DNA from: Prostheceraeus crozeri
Taxonomy: Eukaryota > Platyhelminthes > Polycladida > Euryleptidae
Reading direction: 5' to 3'
Assembly (NCBI GenBank): GCA_907163375.1
Contig: CAJQUW010003421.1
Location: forward strand, 62,001 to 126,000
Length of the DNA stretch: 64,000 nucleotides
Part shown: in pieces, positions 50,855-61,770 of the stretch
Numbering within the stretch: the first letter of the stretch is position 1
Layout of the letters: each line of letters opens with the position of its first letter
Notes under the pieces: generated by a model
What the model saw: only the letters and a program-made list of their open reading frames with translations
What the model was told of the DNA's origin: nothing
Databases searched by the model: none
Position numbers and translations under genes: made by a program

Positions 50855-53050
50855 CTAAATGATTTTAACAGTAGGTGCACCCTCGTGACGCCTGTTCAAT
50901 TCTAGCTTACGAAAATCGATCAAACGAGATTCCATCAAACTTGTCTCAATCGGATCATGCACACACTTTAAGAAATTGATATTGAAGCTATCTATGTTGG
51001 TGCACGGGTTGCAAAATTTTATATGATCGCTCAAGGCGCTATGACAATCACGCTTGATGATGCTATTTTTATGTTCGTTATACCGCAAACGGAACGGCCG
51101 AGCAGTTTTTCCTATATATTTAAAATTACAAAATTTACACTCTAATTCATAAACAACGCATGATTTATCACAATTATACTTATCAGGAAGTTTTACGCAG
51201 ATTTCACAATTGCTATGTTTTTTACACGGACTCTTTCTTTTCATAGCCTGGCGCAGTTTCTTATTTCCGGTAGTTACAAAGTTGATTTCTAATTTGTATC
51301 TACGAATGTTGTAATTAATTTTTCTTATTAAACTATCGCTGACAAAAGGCAACTTTAGTGTACATTTCCTACTTATTGATTTTGTATTATTTATGCTATC
51401 ATTTGATCTGTGTTTATTTTTAGTTTTGTTGCACTTCCTTTTGTCATTGTTAGTATATCCGTTCAATTTTAAATTACTTTTACACGCTTCAATGTCTGCC
51501 TTCATGGCTTCGGCAGGCAAAGTCGCACTACTACGAATTTCTATGTCATTAACTTTTTGTTGGACAAAATTCGTTTTTACAAAGCTGGGTAGCCAACTAT
51601 CTTTTTTAAGAGAATTACCGGAGGAGATCTCTTTGACATATTTCTTATGGGTTATTTTTCCATTATTTGTCCAAACCGCTAAATCTAGGAAGTTCAATCT
51701 ACCGGTATGTGGAGATTCCACGGTAAATTTAATATTGTTGTCAATCGAATTAAAGGTCGTACTTATTAAATCGAAAGTGTCAGAATCTCTTTTGAGGGGA
51801 CCTATTATAATGTCGTCAATGTATCTTTTATAAATAATGTTATCAAAATTGAGCTGAGCTCTAATGGCAACAATAGCTCTTTCTTCTATACTGTTCATAA
51901 ATATGATTGCCAGTGGTGGGGCATAGTGTGATCCCATGGGAACATCCTTAATCTGGAGGTAACTTTGATCATTAAAAGCGATCTCATAATTATAAGACAC
52001 GAATTTTAGCATAGTGAGAAATTGGTCTACAGTTATATCAAAATTATCTATCTGTGTCCAATGCTTATGAGCGAATAAATTTACAGCATCCAAAGCAGGG
52101 GCTATCGGAATCCTGGGGTAGAGATTGACCACATCTAAAGATATGAACATGCAGTCTTCACTTATCACTTCAGTATAACTTTTAAATATATCTATAAGTT
52201 CCAGAGAACTTTTAAATGTGCAGGTACAAAGTTCACAAGTTGATTCAAAATACGGCCGCAAATCCAATCAACTTTGTTAATAGGGTTATTGGTAACCGAA
52301 GCAATAGGCCTGAGAGGATACTGATTACATTCACTTCTCTCTTTATGATCTTTGATCAACGCGTAGAAATTTGAAGGTCGGCTTCCCGAAACATGCAAGC
52401 GCTGCAAATTCGATTTGCTCAAGTTATCTTTAAAAATATTATTTATCAGTGTTCACTTGCTTCTCTAAACTATTTTTCTTACTTTTATTGATTGGCTTAT
52501 ACGTGGATCTGTCTTTTAAGATCTCCTCAGTTCTAGCTATCATTTATGAGGCTTTCGTGACACAAAGTCTATTACTTTTATCGGTAGCTGTAATCATAGG
52601 GTCATTTTTGTCAAGAAATTTTTTACTGTTTCGCATTTTTTTATTGAAACTTGTACAGCGATCTTTGTGTTTGACATGAGACACTTCAGTTTTAACAGCT
52701 TCAATTATTTCTTTTTTGAACAACAGCAAATTGACTTCGTTTTCGTTATCCATGCAATTGGGTAACGTGACAGTACTTTTAAGAAAAGGTATGTTCATAA
52801 AGTCATTATTGCCATTGTCATTTCTACGCTCGAGGTTAAATTTCCAAAGCATATTATACGTCAGTTTTTCTAACGCTAATTCAACATCATCCATAAACTC
52901 ATCGGAATTCAAGTTTGGTGGAATCCTGAAATTAGGGCCTTTTTGAGAATATCAATCAAGTCAAATGGTAAATCAATGTTCGTTTCGTTCGTGTACAAAT
53001 TACAAGATGCGTCACGAGAATGTTATAGAAGCTTACCCAACTGGTACTGC
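50855..53050 (-). pseudogene. Penelope-like element polyprotein (RT plus GIY-YIG), nearly complete
   Basis: The N-terminal part (52912-52544) has NDPMITATDKSN. The middle (52422-52192) has FYALIKDHKE and RPIASVTNNP. The RT core (52267 leftwards) has CMFISLDVVNLYPRIP, KDVPMGSHYAPPLA and the catalytic YKRYIDDIIIG. A basic Cys-containing linker (SPCKKHSNCEICVKLP) and a GIY-YIG endonuclease follow (VVYELECKFCNFKYIGKT, RPFRLRYNEH). It has at least two frame breaks near 52250 and 52540. The endonuclease nicks the target and the RT copies the RNA. Confidence 0.92.
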
Positions 53051-53094
53051 GGAGAGACGCGGCAAAGATATTCATCTGCATACTCGAAAGGAAA

Positions 53095-54560
53095 TGATGG
53101 CTTGACGGAAAGAGTCCGTGTAAAAAACATAGCAATTGTGAAATCTGCGTAAAACTTCCTGATAAGTATAATTGTGATCAGTGCGGCTCGTGCAGTTCAG
53201 CTAAAGTGGGGCGCAGTCCAAATTTCATTATTTAAGTTCATAAGCTAATGTGGTCTCATTTGCAGCTAACTATAGGCCTACATACTACAATTACTATTAG
53301 TTTTACATGTAAGCCTAGACTTATATGAAACTGTTTAATTATGACATGGCAAAATTGAATTGTTCCATTCGCTAACTGCGATCCCTTAATGATAAAGAAC
53401 TATTTTTATAATAAGGACTCACCATCAAGCAAAAATAGAAAATATGTTTGAATTCGCAACAGGTTATTGAAATAAAAAAATCATTATAAAGCTCCTTCAT
53501 TCAATTTAATTTCAAATTATTCGCAATTTTTTAAAGCTAAATCGGCTTTCAAGGCAAAAATATGTCAAACTATTGAGCAACTTTTTCATTCGAAATTCGG
53601 AAGGTTACAGACAAGGTTTTGTGAAACGTTAACGTGATTCCTGATGTAACCTTGGTGAGTCAATACTTCTTCATACGAATTTTTCTTTATTTGAAATGTT
53701 GAAATAAAGTCTTTCTTGAGAAAAATATTCTGATTGAATTCCAATCGAATCTACATGAGAGACGTACCAATTAATAGTGACCGAATGCGTTTCGACTGCA
53801 GTCTGCAATGCTTGCACATGTTTAATAAAATTGGCGTTAGCTTGACTTCCTAACACACACTGCAGCGTTACAACTAATAAGAATGCGCGAAACTGTACCA
53901 TAGGGACATTGTGAGAGCGCCCCATCTCAGCACAATTTACGCGTGTGATGCAGCCAGAAATATTTGATGTATGCAAATGTATGATCAGCAAAACCTGTAT
54001 GAAGCGAGGCGCATTTGCTGTGCGCCCCATCCACGAGGGATAGGGACGGTGACGTCTGCTGAGTCACTTGAAACGAGCTTTGATTGATGTTTGCGCATTC
54101 TTGGTTATTGGGCAGGTTGAGCCATTGACCGTTCAGTTAGCGTTCATTTAACTTGATGATGATATACATGTATGTAAATTTTGGTGTATTATCTAATGGA
54201 GGGCTGCGCCCCAGGCGCCCATATGGACGGGCCGCCGCTGATTGCGATAAATCATGCGTTGTTTATGAATTAGAGTGTAAATTTTGTAATTTTAAATATA
54301 TAGGAAAAACTGCTCGGCCGTTCCGTTTGCGGTATAACGAACATAAAAATAGCATCATCAAGCGTGATTGTCATAGCGCCTTGAGCGATCATATAAAATT
54401 TTGCAACCCGTGCACCAACATAGATAGCTTCAATATCAATTTCTTAAAGTGTGTGCATGATCCGATTGAGACAAGTTTGATGGAATCTCGTTTGATCGAT
54501 TTTCGTAAGCTAGAATTGAACAGGCGTCACGAGGGTGCACCTACTGTTAAAATCATTTAG
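53095..54560 (+). pseudogene. Second, 5'-truncated Penelope copy on the plus strand
   Basis: Codons for SPCKKHSNCEICVKLPDKYN (53115-53178) and for the GIY-YIG domain (54249-54560) are the same as in the minus-strand copy. They are separated by the hAT insertion at 53179-54240. The copy starts within the linker, so it lacks the RT. Confidence 0.85.
53179..54240. mobile_element. 1062-bp non-autonomous hAT element
   Basis: Ends are CAGTGCGGCTCGTGC and the complement of CAGCGGCGGCCCGTCC, typical of hAT. ATTGTGAT (53171-53178) and ATTGCGAT (54241-54248) form an 8-bp target duplication with one mismatch, inside the Penelope codons. A 119-aa minus frame (54030-53671) includes a signal-peptide-like segment (VQFRAFLLVVTLQCVLGS) but has no known domain. 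Confidence 0.85.
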
Positions 54561-55487
54561 TAAGGCAGTGACCAAGCGTCTGGACGCGAAACGTTTGCCG
54601 ATTTTACCTGTATTATATTTTTACTTAAACCTTTGTGTTTATTCGGCATTACATATGTTTCGGGAGAGATTTGTGACGTTTTCATTTTATTCCTTATGCG
54701 CCTCCTGCCTGAAGCCATTACATACACCTTTCGGCACTCAAGTCCAAAAAATCCAAAATATTCTGGTATACAGCACCGATTACCCAAAAAAGCCAAACTT
54801 AAGCTCAGCACACCAGTCTCCATCCACATTATCAGTTTCATTACCATAGCTATCGATGCCACTCCTCCACAGCAATTCAAACAAGGTGAGATTTGAGAAA
54901 ATTGTATGAATTTCCAAATTTATTTATTTACTCGACCTTGTTAATATTCGTGTCCGATTTGGGGACAGAAACATGGTATGATGTCTGTAAAACTACTTGC
55001 TGCAGGATGTGAGTGGCCATCAATTCTGCTGTCTGTACATATAATATGAAATTCTATGAAGCCAACAATTTGGAGATTTGGTTGTTCAGCCTTCATATTT
55101 TCGGAAGGAGAACCCATGTGGGAAAACTGAAGTAGGAGTAGGTTTCTTATCCTGTTCAAATACATTCTTTATTTTTCATGTCATGGTTGATGACAAAAAC
55201 GTTATAAAAAGCATATATGTCTCACAGATTCGGATTATTTCAGATGCTCTGCTAAATACTGATATAAAGGTTTATTCTTTGCCTACAGAGTTTGCAGGAA
55301 CAGCATGGATTGATGTTTACTGCTTAGTCTGCCTAATGTGCTGAGATGAGAAAGCTTAACTTTCATGTCATTAGTGCAAAAGCAATTCTACGATAGCCAG
55401 AAAATGATGTGAAAACCAGTAGCAAATGCGTTGTGAATGCTAAGTAATAGGCTAACTGCTGTGTAGGCCCAGTAAGCTGATAATCTA

Positions 55488-56482
55488 CACTGTAAATCGC
55501 TCAATACCAATCACATACGAAGGATGCATACCAAAATATTTTTTTGGTATATTTCTGTATGATCTTGGTATATATTTGTATGCTTTTCGCATGTTATTTG
55601 AAGTGTGGTATGCTTTACATACTATAGCCATACCAGCACAATGTTAAAAGAAAGCATCAATCATGTCCAAAGTATCTTGATTTAAGGACTTTTGTCAATG
55701 AAGATCACACTAATGTTACTACTGTTCTGTAAGTAGTTAGATAATGACATTCAAGAGTGATACTTTTAATGCTGAATTCGATTTTAATACACGTAAGTCT
55801 AAGGCATTTCATGAATAATCAATAAGTATTCAGCCATCAACAATTATGTATCATGTAATTTTGAAATAAGGCATATTATCAATCCGAAGTAAAAACACAT
55901 TATAATTCATTAAACGCAAAAATAGTTATGTTTGAGATATATAAGTCAACATGGTTGCTGAAAAGTTATCGTTAAATGAAATGATGTTTATCAATTTAGT
56001 TCAAGGAAATGGGCTAATTATGAGTCTTGTGAATGCTATAAGACAAGTTGCGAAGATGACATGCGGCTTTAATTCCACAATAAATCTAATCTAGTTAAAT
56101 TCCATACTTTCACAAAGAAATATTCACGGCTGGTATTACTGGAAAAAAGTTATTTGTAAGTAGTATGTAGTATAACATATTTTTTGCCATATGACATAAA
56201 GCTATTCATACGAAAGACATACGAAACACATACCAATTTGCATCGGGTCTCGTATATAAAACATACCAAGAATTCGTATTTCAACGTAAAACAGCCAATC
56301 ACAGTTAACATAGTTCGTATCGTTTACATACCAATCACATACGAAAGTAAATGGCCATTCGTATGAAAAACATACCAGATTTCTTTATATATACCAGAAT
56401 CTCGTATCAAATGTTGGTTTCAAATTGTATGTAAACTTGGTATGTGTTTGTATGTAATTTTCGTATCCAGCGATTTACAGTG
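55488..56482. mobile_element. 995-bp TA-flanked MITE with iterated CATACGA motifs
   Basis: Termini CACTGTAAATCGC and GCGATTTACAGTG are inverted repeats, flanked by TA (55486-55487 and 56483-56484). The undisturbed left arm of the fold-back shows the empty site with a single TA. Many copies of CATACGAAA and CATACCAA in both orientations fill both subterminal 150-200 bp. There is no transposase. Confidence 0.9.
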
Positions 56483-57571
56483 TAATAAAGAATCAAGTTG
56501 CCCACTCTAGCTCGTCACTGGCGGCCATAAATTAAAGTAAAATCTACAAAAAAAGGTCCATTAGAAAGCAGTTTTCTTCCTCTAAACATTTTATAGAGCA
56601 GAGGTTCCCAAACTCCGAACCACGGTTCGGATCCGGACCGCGGCATTAACTTCACGAACTGCAATGATCCCGAGATGTACACACTACTCTTTGTGGTTTG
56701 CTTCGTTATTAATCAGGCTTAATCTGTCCTTTTGAGTCACTGACCACTTTTGAACTAAGCCTGTGGAGTAAATTTTTATGAAAGCAAAGACCTTGTCTCG
56801 CATCCATTCTTTCGCAATGAATCTTTTTTTTTGAAGAATATTTCATAGCTTCTCTTATTTCAGTGCTTTTCCAAGTCATAATGTTGAAACTGTGGTATGT
56901 GATTTTCAAATCGAAATGCAAATACCGAGACTTTTGTGACGTCTGGTAAAAGATCGATATTCTGTAATAATCGCTTTAAAAATTCATTAAATATTAATAC
57001 GCTTGTCATGCATAATGCTCTTTCTTTCTCTCGGCTGCCTGAACAGTTTTATTTGTTGATCAATATCAATGAAAGTAAATTTTTGGCATACTGCACAAAC
57101 ATACGCTAAAATTATTTCTAGTATATGATAAAATGTATGAATAAGTAATGCACACTTACATGTAATTATAAGACTATCGTGTCTGTTGTGTTCTTGATAG
57201 TTTAAGTCTAATATTATAATGAAAAAGGAAGTTTCAAATATAACAGCATTGCAATTTGCAGCAATGAAATACGTTTATCTTCATTGTTACTTTCTTGTTA
57301 CTTCATCTTTCTACAGCTTAACTGCCTAAAAACATGTTAGCGAATCCCGGAATCCTGGTTAACTAATCCCTGGATTAAAAACCTCATTGATCAATCAATA
57401 TTGATTATTCAGCGTGTGAGGCGACTGAGCGTGACATTCTGTGGTTTGACTTGACTGCGAAATCTTTTCGATCCATTTATCGGACAAGGTTCATAGCAGC
57501 GGCAGCTGGCATCTGACAAGACTGTGTGAATAATGCTATCGTTTGTCAACAGGTGCTCTACCGTCGGCAGC

Positions 57572-58290
57572 AAAAACAACGTACAGTCCGTTTCATAAAA
57601 AGTGGATCATCCTAAAATTTGACTAAATAAAATATAAGTATGATACAGAAAGCATTTTTCATGTTATTTCATGTCCCTAATATACTTAAATGTCCTCATA
57701 TAATCTGATAAGCTATGATACAGAAACGGTTCTTAAGAAGCTAATATTTTGTGGCCCTACCCTTATTGTCAATGACATTACCAATTCGTCTAGGCATTGA
57801 TTCGATGATATCGTTGATTTTTGACTGATCTAACTTTCTCCACTCTCTTTTTAACAGTGACGTAAGTTAAAATTAAAATTAAAGTGACGTGTCTCATTGC
57901 CCATGTGAGACGTCTTTTTGTATGCTGATCTGATAATTCGATCTGAGAGGGCCTCTTACAGCTCTTGAAATTCGACTCAATATGTCTTCTACGAATAGTG
58001 GACTTAGAAGACTTGCACATAGACGAGTCTAGTGCAACCATCTCAGTTAACGAGAGACTTGGATCAACTTTAACAAATCTTAAATTTAGGCGGTCTCTAC
58101 GTTTGGATGTTTTGCGTGGACGGCCAGAGCCCTCTTTACGATAGAGTCGAAAATCATCATTATGCCATCGATGCACATTTGTGTAAGGGACATTTAGTCG
58201 CTTGCTTGTAGCTCGCAAAGAAAACCCTAGTTTATAGCAAGGCTGACACTTTGCCTTTTGTGAATGCGATCTCGTTATTGTTCATTTGTG
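57572..58290 (-). pseudogene. Internally deleted Tc1-type transposase
   Basis: Minus-strand HTH regions (ATSKRLNVPYTNVHRW, SGRPRKTSKRRDRLNLRF, SLTEMVALDSSMCKSSKSTI) lead to the start of the catalytic domain (DQHTKRRLTWA). The frame then jumps directly to C-terminal sequence near 57850. The DDE core is missing. The left end begins ACAGTCCGTTTCATAAAAAG after a TA-containing site. No matching right TIR was found. Confidence 0.75.
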
Positions 58291-58365
58291 CTTTGTATTG
58301 TTTTCAACCGGTAAGAGATAGATTTCTAGCTGAAACCCTAGTTGCCGGTCCATGGATATTTATGG

Positions 58366-58480
58366 ATGATCGACATGCATGATTTACAGATGAAACATTA
58401 ATGTCTTATGGATGATCATGCATGATTTATAGATGAAACATTAATGTCTTATGGATGATCATGCATGAATATTGGATGAT
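58366..58480. repeat. 43-bp short tandem repeat
   Basis: TATGGATGATCATGCATGAT followed by TTA(C/T)AGATGAAACATTAATG occurs about two and a half times with few changes. Confidence 0.75.
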
Positions 58481-58539
58481 TATCCAGGGAATATCGATGA
58501 ATAACAAAATATCATCCATGATATATCCGTTGCCTAATG

Positions 58540-58775
58540 GAATTTTCACTCTCATGGAAGGTTAATCATGGTTAATGTGTAGGCAGCAAATGCACTGATT
58601 CCTGTGTAAGCAAACCAGTTAACAGGGCACAAAGTTATATACACACATAGCAGCAACAGTTCTACTTTTCTTATTGCCCTCCTGTTAACTTGCTTGTTTA
58701 CACAGGAGTCAGAAGATTTGCTGCCTACACATCAACTATGATTACCCTTCCATGGGAGTGGAAATTTCATAACAA
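58540..58775. mobile_element. Short palindromic MITE
   Basis: Arms of about 95 bp are inverted copies: GTGTAGGCAGCAAAT against ATTTGCTGCCTACAC, and CCAGTTAACAGGGCA against TGCCCTCCTGTTAAC. A spacer of about 40 bp lies between. No target duplication was resolved. Confidence 0.7.
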
Positions 58776-59189
58776 TAATGCATCACATTTTTCAACGATT
58801 TTTCACATCGATCTGCAGTAAGTGCGAAGGTTTTTGACGTAGAAACTTAAAAGATGAATTCTTATTATTGAAAATGTAAATTTATATACAAGAATATGCA
58901 TTACATTCGATGTTGCACAAAAATGGTTTAGAAAGAAAATATACGACACTACAATTAACACAGCAGTTTTCTTTTCATTACATGAAGTAATTTAACAAAG
59001 CAATAGTTCACCATTTCAGAAGTTCAGATGCGAAATGCAAAATAGCAAAAATCACTGAGGCATACCAGAGAATGAAACCTAGTTCACTACTACACTAAAT
59101 TCATTTATTCATGTAGAAGCGCCTGACACCAACGACTATGAGTTTAAAATCACCAGCAAATATGAAGTTCGAGTAATCAGTAAAATTTC

Positions 59190-60970
59190 GGGAATCGTGC
59201 CACCTCGCAATCAACTGAAAGAAATCAGCAGTTTTATGATTGATTCAGTACATATGAGTAAATATACTAGAAAACTTACTGTTGTGACTGTGTTGACTTG
59301 AAATCGAATACTGTAGTAAAATTGGAAAGAACAGGAGAATACGACATATTGAGCTGAATGGAATCAGAGAACGGGTACCACTTTGAATAGCCGAATTGAA
59401 CCGACCTGAGGTAAGATGAGTGATTGAGCTTAATGGGAAGAATTGGAGAACGAATGCTACCTTGCTATTGCTACCAACTGAAAGGAATCAGAACATTTAT
59501 TTGATTCAGTACATATACACTGCTCGAAAAAAGTTCTGTTACACTTTCATAAAGTAAAACGTTTTTTTGATTGACTTTCATCTAGAAGGATTTTTACACA
59601 TCAGGGACATTTATACGTTGCCTAAAGATGTGTAGTGTAATCATTTATCAGAATAATAATCAATTGAGGTCGTATGAATATAACACAGGCTAATTCATAT
59701 GTTCAAAAAATAGCATTTTATCATAGATCGGTAAGAAGATACCATTTGTTCTGTCTTTGATACAAAACATACCGTACATAAAAGATGAGTAAATTGGTTG
59801 ATCATTCAGATGATGTATAAAATTTCTTTTAAGAGATAAAACACTCAGCATCCGGTGTCGTCACTGCCGTCATCACGGTCATAGACGAAACTCGGTCGTT
59901 TCGGTTATAGACGAAGCTTTCCTGACTGGATTGACCAAGTTGCTGGCGAGTATTCGACTGACGATTTGAAGGAATGGTTTAGTGACGGTTTGGGTTATGA
60001 ACACTAGGATGACGAAGGGATTGCTCAGCACGTGCACACAGAGTGAAAGTGAAGATGAGGACGATGTTATAGTAGAAAGAAACACCCTGTGACCCACGCG
60101 GAAGCCTAGCATCATATTGACCGATTCCTGAGTTATTTGCGGAGTGAGGGCTTGGCTGATCCCGTCAATACAGCGACATGTTTGGAATGGCGCAACATAG
60201 CGGCCGAGCAATCATTTTTAGATAAAGATGACGCTTTTGTACATTGTATTTCACGAGTTAGTAGTTTAATATTGTTTGACAACGATCAAATTTTGGTTGT
60301 TATTTTGAAGTAACTTTTAAGCATTAATTTTTATGCAGATTTGCATTGCAAAATATTGCAATTTATGTACAATGTCATTAAATAAAGAAGTTTTTCATCA
60401 TATCAACACAGTAATAGTATGGAAATCTTGGGAATAGTACATGGACTTCACTAGCTATGTTTATAACTTTTAAGTTCAAAATTCAATTATCCGGATCGCT
60501 CTTTGACCTATTTGGTTTGGGTCGCCCGTATAATCGAAGATGCACTGCATATGAAGTAGTGTACACTCTATTTTATGACATATTCCATAACTACAGATCG
60601 GTGAAGTAACATGTAAAAACCGAGCGTCAATTAAGCGTAACAGCACTTTTTTATGGGTTTACTTGAATAATGATAACTTACCGTTGTAAGTATGTTGTAT
60701 TGAAATTGAGAGAACAGGGGATTAGGAGAGATTGAGCTAGACTTCGAGAACCGTGCCACCTCGCAATCAACTGAAAGAAATCAGTACATTTATGTTTGAT
60801 TCAGTGCATGTACTTTAATAATGATAACCTACCGTCGTGACTATGTTGACTTGAAATCGAATGGTAAAATTTAGCCGAAATAAGACGAGATATGGAGCCG
60901 AATAGAATCAGAGAATGGGTACCACTTTGAATAACCGAAATTGAACCGACGTGTGGTTAAGACGAGAGAT
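59190..60970. repeat. Diverged tandem repeats split by a pogo insertion
   Basis: The block CACCTCGCAATCAACTGAAAG followed by TTTGATTCAGT and a GATAACYTACCG segment recurs near 59199, (diverged) 59448 and 60743. GGGTACCACTTTGAATA occurs near 59376 and 60918. The third copy (GATTCAGTGCATGTACTTTAA) shows the site into which the pogo element at 59518-60659 inserted. Confidence 0.7.
59518..60659 (+). mobile_element. pogo/Tigger-type transposon remnant
   Basis: Flanking TA at 59516-59517 and 60660-60661. Imperfect TIRs share AAAAAAGT.CTGTTAC. Broken plus-strand frames between about 59900 and 60260 read LAGEYSTDDLKEWFSDG, HAEA with HIDRFLSYLRSEGLADP, resembling the acidic C-terminal region of pogo/Tigger/CENP-B-like transposases. 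The catalytic core is gone. Confidence 0.6.
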
Positions 60971-61559
60971 TCGTAGGAGAACTTCGTAGGAGAATTTGAT
61001 GATACCGAGCTCAACTTGAACATACTCCCATCAACTGCTTTACAATCCTGAAATCATTTAATTCAACGCTTAGGAGCAGTAGATATACAGATTTATCAAC
61101 ATGTCAATAAACTAGTAGAAAATACTCTTTTTATCTATCTTTTATCAATTTTACAATATGTAGTCGATCTTATATTTCGTCATACAATTTAACGCTATCA
61201 AATCTTACAGAAAATTACGCTTAACTTTCAGTTCCGTTCAATATTGGAGCAAGATCAATAGACAACATTTATTAAACAGTTCGAAATCCAGCTACCGGTA
61301 TATCCATCATCAGAGAATACCTCATGCCCAACTTGACGTCATGAGCAAATATGAGGAGATATCTGCCTCAGACCGCAGTATATAATCCGATGTGTGGATA
61401 TGACCAGTGTACCCTTCAGACTGTCCGTCAGAGACGAAACGCGTCGGGTCACTTTTTTTATTTTATTCAATAAAAAGTAGTAACTATCACGGAGTGAATC
61501 TTTTGTCTCAACGCAACTATTGTGTTTCATCACGGAACTCTCAGAGAGTCGAATGACTT
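60971..61559. other. Unassigned DNA with a possible retroelement 3' fragment
   Basis: No gene is supported. The segment ACGAAACGCGTCGGGTCAC near 61434 followed by an AT-rich tail resembles sequence often seen near the 3' ends of Penelope or similar retroelements. A ribozyme core is not complete here. Confidence 0.3.
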
Positions 61560-61770
61560 CCAACTTTATCTGAGGCTTGGCCTGAGCCTCACTTGAAGCT
61601 CTCAGGGTCGTTCAGACTAGAGACAAACTTCTTCGTGGAGTTCATCTCGCAGACCTCGCTCAGATCGTTCAGGCAAGCTTGTCTCAGGACCTGTTCACAC
61701 TATCTCTCGGCAAGCGTGCCGAGTCGCCCCAAACAAAATGACGGCTGACGAAGTTGGTGAGTCTCAGCAA
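61560..61770. other. Possible 5' exon or MITE with TCGTTCAGACT-type repeats
   Basis: GC-richer sequence with repeated CTCAG and TCGTTCAGRC motifs leads to CAAAATGACGGCTGACGAAG and then TTG|GTGAGT, which could be a first coding exon followed by a splice donor. The iterated motifs also fit a MITE. Neither reading is confirmed. Confidence 0.3.

Larger units (their letters stand above)
49097..57312. mobile_element. 8.2-kb fold-back structure of head-to-head Penelope copies
   Basis: The outer arms (49097 to about 51190, and about 53095 to 57312) are inverted copies once the hAT (53179-54240) and the TA-flanked MITE (55488-56482) are removed. The 3' flanks after the two GIY-YIG stops are about 1.76 kb in both arms. 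Penelope elements are known to carry inverted partial copies. The arms also include a hAT-like terminus (CAGAGGTTCCCAAACT near 49800 inverted and 56605). Confidence 0.85.
23490..57557. mobile_element. Polinton/Maverick (adintovirus-like endogenous virus), about 23 kb plus insertions
   Basis: Inverted termini begin AGCACCTG (23490-23497) and end CAGGTGCT (57550-57557), matching the AG start of Polintons. Removing the Harbinger element (23498-26126 plus its 3-bp duplication) and the 8.2-kb structure at 49097-57312 leaves about 23.2 kb. The gene set (PolB, integrase, packaging ATPase, adenovirus-type protease, double-jelly-roll capsid) is diagnostic. Expected 6-bp target duplications are not evident directly at the AG/CT ends. 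GTCGGCAG occurs 7 bp outside the left end and 5 bp outside the right end. Confidence 0.93.

Noticed and set aside
50820..50870. Hammerhead ribozyme after the Penelope stop (GGACGCGAAACG in both copies)
   Set aside because: A GAAA-type element is present but no CTGANGA core was found at the right distance.
53671..54030. Secreted protein gene inside the hAT element
   Set aside because: One signal-peptide-like stretch without a recognisable mature domain, in a non-autonomous element; not enough to call a gene.
23484..57563. CTCAAC / CTACCG as the 6-bp Polinton target duplication
   Set aside because: The two flanks differ at four of six positions, so this is not a duplication as it stands.
61405..61455. 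Hammerhead ribozyme at ACGAAACGCGTCGG
   Set aside because: The upstream CTGANGA core is absent; only the GAAAC half resembles the motif.
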